Positions 60,844 to 64,000 of a DNA stretch of 64,000 bases are shown one piece after another. The stretch lies in the NCBI RefSeq assembly GCF_014196495.1, contig NZ_JACIDT010000009.1, forward strand, positions 124,001 to 188,000, given 5' to 3'. Made by a program: the position numbers and the translations under genes. Numbering within the stretch: the stretch's first letter is position 1; every line of letters starts with the position of its first letter. Under the pieces are notes generated by a model that saw only the letters and a program-made list of their open reading frames with translations, did no database searches and was not told the origin of the DNA. The stretch comes from Sphingobium jiangsuense (GTDB lineage: Bacteria; Pseudomonadota; Alphaproteobacteria; Sphingomonadales; Sphingomonadaceae).

Positions 60844-61686
60844 ATGACCTCTCAACCCATCGGAGCCGGCCGGATCGTCGATGTCGACGGCATCGAAACC
60901 CATGTGCACGAGGCCGGGTCGGGCCACCCGATCGTGCTGATCCACGGCGCGGGGCCGGGCGCCACGGGCCTTTCCAACTGGTCGCGCAATATCGAGGCGC
61001 TGGCGCGCGATTTCCATGTCATCGTCGTGGACCTGCCCGGTTTCGGCCAATCGCGGAAGATGCGTATCCCGCCCGCCTTCTTCGAATTTTACGGGCTGCA
61101 CATCGGCAAGCTGCTCGACGCCATGGGCCTGGAGAAGGCGCATATGGTCGGCAATTCGCTGGGCGGCGGCGCGTCGATGATGCTGGCGCTGCGGCGGCCG
61201 GAAAAGGTCGGCAAGCTGGTGCTGATGGGATCGGGCGGGGGCTTTCCGGTCACTTCGGTCATGCCCACCACCGGGCTCAAGATGCTGATGGGCTTCTACG
61301 AGGCGCCCGGCCCGTCGCGCGAGCGGCTGGCCGCGTTCATCGGCGAGATGGTGTTCGACAGGGCGATGATCACCGAGCAACTGCTGGAAGAAAGGCTGAG
61401 CGCGGCGCTGGCGCCCGATCTGGTCGCCTGCCCGCCCTTCGGCTTTCGCGACGGCCGCCCGCCGGTGCCGGACGATGTGTGGCGCGAGCGGCTCGATCGG
61501 CTGCCGCACAGGACGCTGATCGTCTGGGGCCGCGAGGATCGCGTGATGCCGCTCGACAACGGCTTCATCCTGCTGAAGCAGATCCCCGGTGCGCGCATGC
61601 ATATCCTGCCCCATTGCGGCCATTGGGCGCAGTGGGAGAAGGCGGAGGAGTTCAACGCGCTGGTGGGACAGTTCCTCCGTGACTGA
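60844..61686 (+). CDS. Alpha/beta hydrolase, meta-cleavage-product C-C hydrolase type B
   Basis: A 280-residue BphD/HsaD-like hydrolase: LIHGAGPGATGLSNWSRNIE is the typical oxyanion stretch, nucleophile Ser in MVGNSLGGGASMML, Asp in WGREDRVMPLDNG and His in HCGHWAQWEKA. It should split the meta-cleavage product from dioxygenase B into an acid and a hydroxypentadienoate. It is followed with an 8-base overlap by the ferredoxin gene. Confidence 0.93.
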   Translation: MTSQPIGAGRIVDVDGIETHVHEAGSGHPIVLIHGAGPGATGLSNWSRNIEALARDFHVIVVDLPGFGQSRKMRIPPAFFEFYGLHIGKLLDAMGLEKAHMVGNSLGGGASMMLALRRPEKVGKLVLMGSGGGFPVTSVMPTTGLKMLMGFYEAPGPSRERLAAFIGEMVFDRAMITEQLLEERLSAALAPDLVACPPFGFRDGRPPVPDDVWRERLDRLPHRTLIVWGREDRVMPLDNGFILLKQIPGARMHILPHCGHWAQWEKAEEFNALVGQFLRD

Positions 61687-61999
61687 GACGCGCGTTTCCG
61701 CCGGACGGGTGGACGACTGGCCCGATGGCGACATTCGCCGGATCGAGGGCGAGCCGCCGATCGCCGTGTGCAACGACGGCGGCACCTTCTACGCCACCGC
61801 CGACTGGTGCACCCATGACCGCGCCTCGCTGGCCGAGGGCTGGGTGGAGGACGGGGCGATCGTCTGCCCGTGGCACATGGCGAAATTCTGCCTGCGCACC
61901 GGCGCGGCGCTGAGCGCGCCCGCGTTCGTCGACATCGAATGCTTCAAGGTGACGGTGGAGGATGGCGAGGTGTTCGTCATCCGGGAGGCGGCGGCATGA
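61679..61999 (+). CDS. Rieske 2Fe-2S ferredoxin of the dioxygenase
   Basis: A 106-residue Rieske ferredoxin of BphF/NdoA type: CTHDRASLAEG and CPWHMAKFCLRTG hold the Cys-His/Cys-His cluster ligands. It should carry electrons to the alpha subunit at 57200. The start is GTG 61679, inside the end of the hydrolase gene; no ATG is possible. Its stop overlaps the acyl-CoA synthetase start. The sequence around the second ligand pair (CPWHMAKF) departs from the common CPLHQGRF. Confidence 0.9.
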   Translation: MTETRVSAGRVDDWPDGDIRRIEGEPPIAVCNDGGTFYATADWCTHDRASLAEGWVEDGAIVCPWHMAKFCLRTGAALSAPAFVDIECFKVTVEDGEVFVIREAAA

Positions 62000-63543
62000 T
62001 CGCGCTGCACCGGCGGCTGGCATGGCTGGCGCAGGCGCAGCCGGACGCCCCCGCGATCATCGACGCGCGCGGCCTTATGACCTTCGCGCAGGCCCGCGCG
62101 CTGGCGGACCGCATGGCGGCGGCGCTGGTCCGCGCGGGGCTGCGGCCCGGCGACCGTTTCCTCGTGCTGTCCGCGAACCGGCGCGAGAGCCTGCTCGCCT
62201 ATGTCGCGGCCTCCGCGACCGGCACCGTCTGCACCCATCTCAACACCCGGCTCAGCCCTGTGGAGCTGGCCGAGATCGCCGCCGACGCCGGGCCGATGCT
62301 GGCGCTGGCGGATGCCGAGGGCGCGGCGCGGCTGATCGCCGGGCAGGGGGATGGGGCGGCCTTCCCGGTGCTGCGTTTCGACCGCGAAGATTTCGGCGCA
62401 TGGCTCGAAGCGGGCGGCGGCGAGGATGCCGCGCCGGATTTCGCCGCCGATCCGCACACGCCGCTGTTCCAGCTCTACACCAGCGGCACCACCGGACGGC
62501 CCAGCGGCATCGTCATCGCGCAGGGCGCATGGGCCGCGCAGATCGAGCAGTTCCGCATGTCCCAGCCCTATGGCCCCGGCGACGGCGTGCTGGTGGTGAC
62601 GCCCCTGTTCCACATCGCCGCCGCGATCACCGCCTTTGCCGCGCTGGTTTCCGGCGCGCGGATCGAATTGCCGGAGCGCTTCGACGCCGATCGGGCGCTC
62701 GACGCCTTTGCCGATGGTTCGGTCGCGGGCACGATGATGGTTCCGGCGATGATCGACAGCATCGTCGCGGCGGCCGACCGCCGGGGCCTCGCCCGTGTCG
62801 AGGGCGTGCGGCGCATCTGCTACGGCGCCTCGCCGATCACCGAGGGGCTGCTGCGCCGCGCGCTCGACCTGTTCGGCTGCGATTTCATCCAGGGCTATGG
62901 GCTGACCGAGACGGCCGGGGTCGCCACGCTGCTGCTGCCCGCCGATCACCGGCTGGCGCTGGCGGGCCGCGCTGAGCTGCTGCGCTCGGCGGGCCGCCCG
63001 GTGATGGGCGCGGACGTGCGGATCGCGCTGGAGGACGGAGGCATCGCCGCGCCCGGCGAGGTCGGCGAGATCCAGATGCGCGGACCCAACCTCTTTTCCG
63101 GCTATTACAACAATGCGGAGCGCACCGCCTCGGCGTGGACGGAGGATGGCTGGTTCCGCTCCGGCGATGCGGGCTATAGCGATGCGGACGGCTATGTCTT
63201 CGTGATCGACCGGATCAAGGATCTGGTCATCACCGGCGGCGAGAATGTGTTCCCGCAGGAGGTCGAACGCGTGATCGCGGCCCATCCGGCCGTTGCCGAG
63301 GTGGCGGTCTACGGCGTGCCGGACGCGCGCTGGGGAGAGGCCGTCGCCGCCGCACTCGTGCTGAAGGACGGGCAGGCATTCGACGAGGCGGCGATGCGCG
63401 CATTCGTCGACCGGCGCCTCGCCCGGTTCAAGGCGCCCCGGCACTATCGCCTCCTTGCAGAGCTTCCCCGCAACGCCACCGGCAAGGTCCTGCGCAGGGC
63501 GCTGGCGGGCGCGCATCGGGAAGAAGGGGCCGTGGCCGGCTGA
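61996..63543 (+). CDS. Acyl-CoA synthetase (ANL family)
   Basis: A 515-residue adenylate-forming ligase: P-loop LYTSGTTGRPSG, YGLTETAG, DGWFRSGDAGYSDADGYV, IKDLVITGGENVFPQEVE and C-terminal Lys in LPRNATGKVLRR. It activates a carboxylic acid with ATP and CoA, probably the acid left after C-C hydrolysis, for beta-oxidation-type or other CoA-linked degradation. Its start overlaps the ferredoxin stop. Confidence 0.92.
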   Translation: MIALHRRLAWLAQAQPDAPAIIDARGLMTFAQARALADRMAAALVRAGLRPGDRFLVLSANRRESLLAYVAASATGTVCTHLNTRLSPVELAEIAADAGPMLALADAEGAARLIAGQGDGAAFPVLRFDREDFGAWLEAGGGEDAAPDFAADPHTPLFQLYTSGTTGRPSGIVIAQGAWAAQIEQFRMSQPYGPGDGVLVVTPLFHIAAAITAFAALVSGARIELPERFDADRALDAFADGSVAGTMMVPAMIDSIVAAADRRGLARVEGVRRICYGASPITEGLLRRALDLFGCDFIQGYGLTETAGVATLLLPADHRLALAGRAELLRSAGRPVMGADVRIALEDGGIAAPGEVGEIQMRGPNLFSGYYNNAERTASAWTEDGWFRSGDAGYSDADGYVFVIDRIKDLVITGGENVFPQEVERVIAAHPAVAEVAVYGVPDARWGEAVAAALVLKDGQAFDEAAMRAFVDRRLARFKAPRHYRLLAELPRNATGKVLRRALAGAHREEGAVAG

Positions 63544-63586
63544 TCCGGCGGCGGAAGATAACGAGAAGAGAGACAGGAGAGAGAAT

Positions 63587-64000
63587 ATGATGAGGAGAGT
63601 GAAAACCCTGTTGGCCGGGTCGGGCGTGCTGCTGGCTGTCGTTGCCAGCCCCGCGCTGGCGCAGCAGGCGGGCGGGCAGGGCGCCGAATCCGAATCCGGG
63701 AATGTCGGCGTGGGCGATATCGTCGTCACCGCGAACCGGCGCTCGGAAAATCTGCAAAAGGTGCCGGTGACGGTGGCCGCGCTCGGTGCGAGCGAGCTGG
63801 AGGCGAAGGGCGTCAGCGACGCGACCGCGCTCAACGGCATCGTGCCCAATCTGCGCGTCAATTCGCCCTTCTCCGAAACCCAGCCCAATTTCACCGTGCG
63901 CGGCATCGGCGTCGCCAACGAGTTCAACCCCAATGCGCAATCGCCGATCGGCGTCTATTTCGACGAGGTCTATCAGGGCTTCCGCGCCAGCCACGGCGCG
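63587..64000 (+). CDS. TonB-dependent outer-membrane receptor B, cut by window end
   Basis: The first 138 residues of a second receptor. A signal peptide (VLLAVVASPALAQQAG) is followed by the plug region: VGVGDIVVTANRRSENLQKV, GVSDATALNGIVPNLRVN and FTVRGIGVANEFN. It follows the CoA synthetase by 43 bases with AGGAGAG before tandem ATGs. It ends module B as seen here and should import its substrate. The barrel lies beyond the window. Confidence 0.9.
   Translation, partial: MMRRVKTLLAGSGVLLAVVASPALAQQAGGQGAESESGNVGVGDIVVTANRRSENLQKVPVTVAALGASELEAKGVSDATALNGIVPNLRVNSPFSETQPNFTVRGIGVANEFNPNAQSPIGVYFDEVYQGFRASHGA

Overview
The window looks like a piece of a sphingomonad genome (Alphaproteobacteria, Sphingomonadaceae), either chromosome or megaplasmid. 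The signs are high GC, dense operons whose start and stop codons overlap, SusC-like TonB-dependent receptors placed beside aromatic oxygenases, sphingomonad-style intergenic palindromes, and a large aromatic catabolic region. No tRNA, rRNA, insertion sequence, CRISPR or prophage gene was seen. Left part (about 1-17.3 kb): a ParB/RepB-type protein, then a Tad (tight adherence) pilus operon read leftwards (cpaB-cpaC-cpaE-cpaF-tadB-tadC-tadD-small protein-tadG-flp-tadE-tadV). It is flanked by signalling genes: a response regulator with a winged-helix end, a receiver-EAL protein with worn catalytic motifs and a probable CTG start, a kinase-like protein without a recognisable ATPase domain, a complete histidine kinase and a single-domain receiver. 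Several parts of this module have lost catalytic residues. Middle part (17.4-28.9 kb): a copper-type P1B ATPase, a LysR regulator divergent from a five-gene valine/isobutyrate operon (mmsA, acyl-CoA dehydrogenase, 3-hydroxyisobutyryl-CoA hydrolase, enoyl-CoA hydratase, mmsB), a small unknown gene, and a TelA-family pair. Three copies of a structured palindromic repeat (1.2, 19.9 and 26.8 kb) supply the TAG stop codon of the adjoining gene. Right part (29-64 kb): a catabolic region of two modules. Module A (29-55 kb) has a P450, a Rieske oxygenase with a phthalate-dioxygenase-type reductase, two flavin-dependent monooxygenases (HsaA/HpaC2-like and HpaB-like) with a flavin reductase, an Asp-box beta-propeller, an extradiol dioxygenase, a lactonase-like propeller, a C-C hydrolase, an amidohydrolase, an FAH-family hydrolase, transporters, a TonB receptor, four DoxX-like membrane proteins and three NTF2-like proteins. 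Eleven copies of an 11-bp palindrome, consensus TYGTCCKACRA, sit in the control regions of this module only. They fit the operator type of GntR/FCD regulators, and one such regulator is encoded at 55.4 kb, so I propose a local regulon. Module B (56-64 kb) is headed by a divergent AraC regulator and encodes a biphenyl-type dioxygenase (alpha, beta, Rieske ferredoxin), a cis-diol dehydrogenase-like SDR, a second extradiol dioxygenase, a second C-C hydrolase, an acyl-CoA synthetase and a TonB receptor cut by the window end. Together the genes describe uptake through an outer-membrane receptor, hydroxylation or O-demethylation to a catechol, meta-cleavage, C-C hydrolysis and CoA activation. The substrate cannot be read from the sequence. 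The most unusual elements are the DoxX/NTF2 gene sets, the propeller among the oxygenases, and the shared operator.
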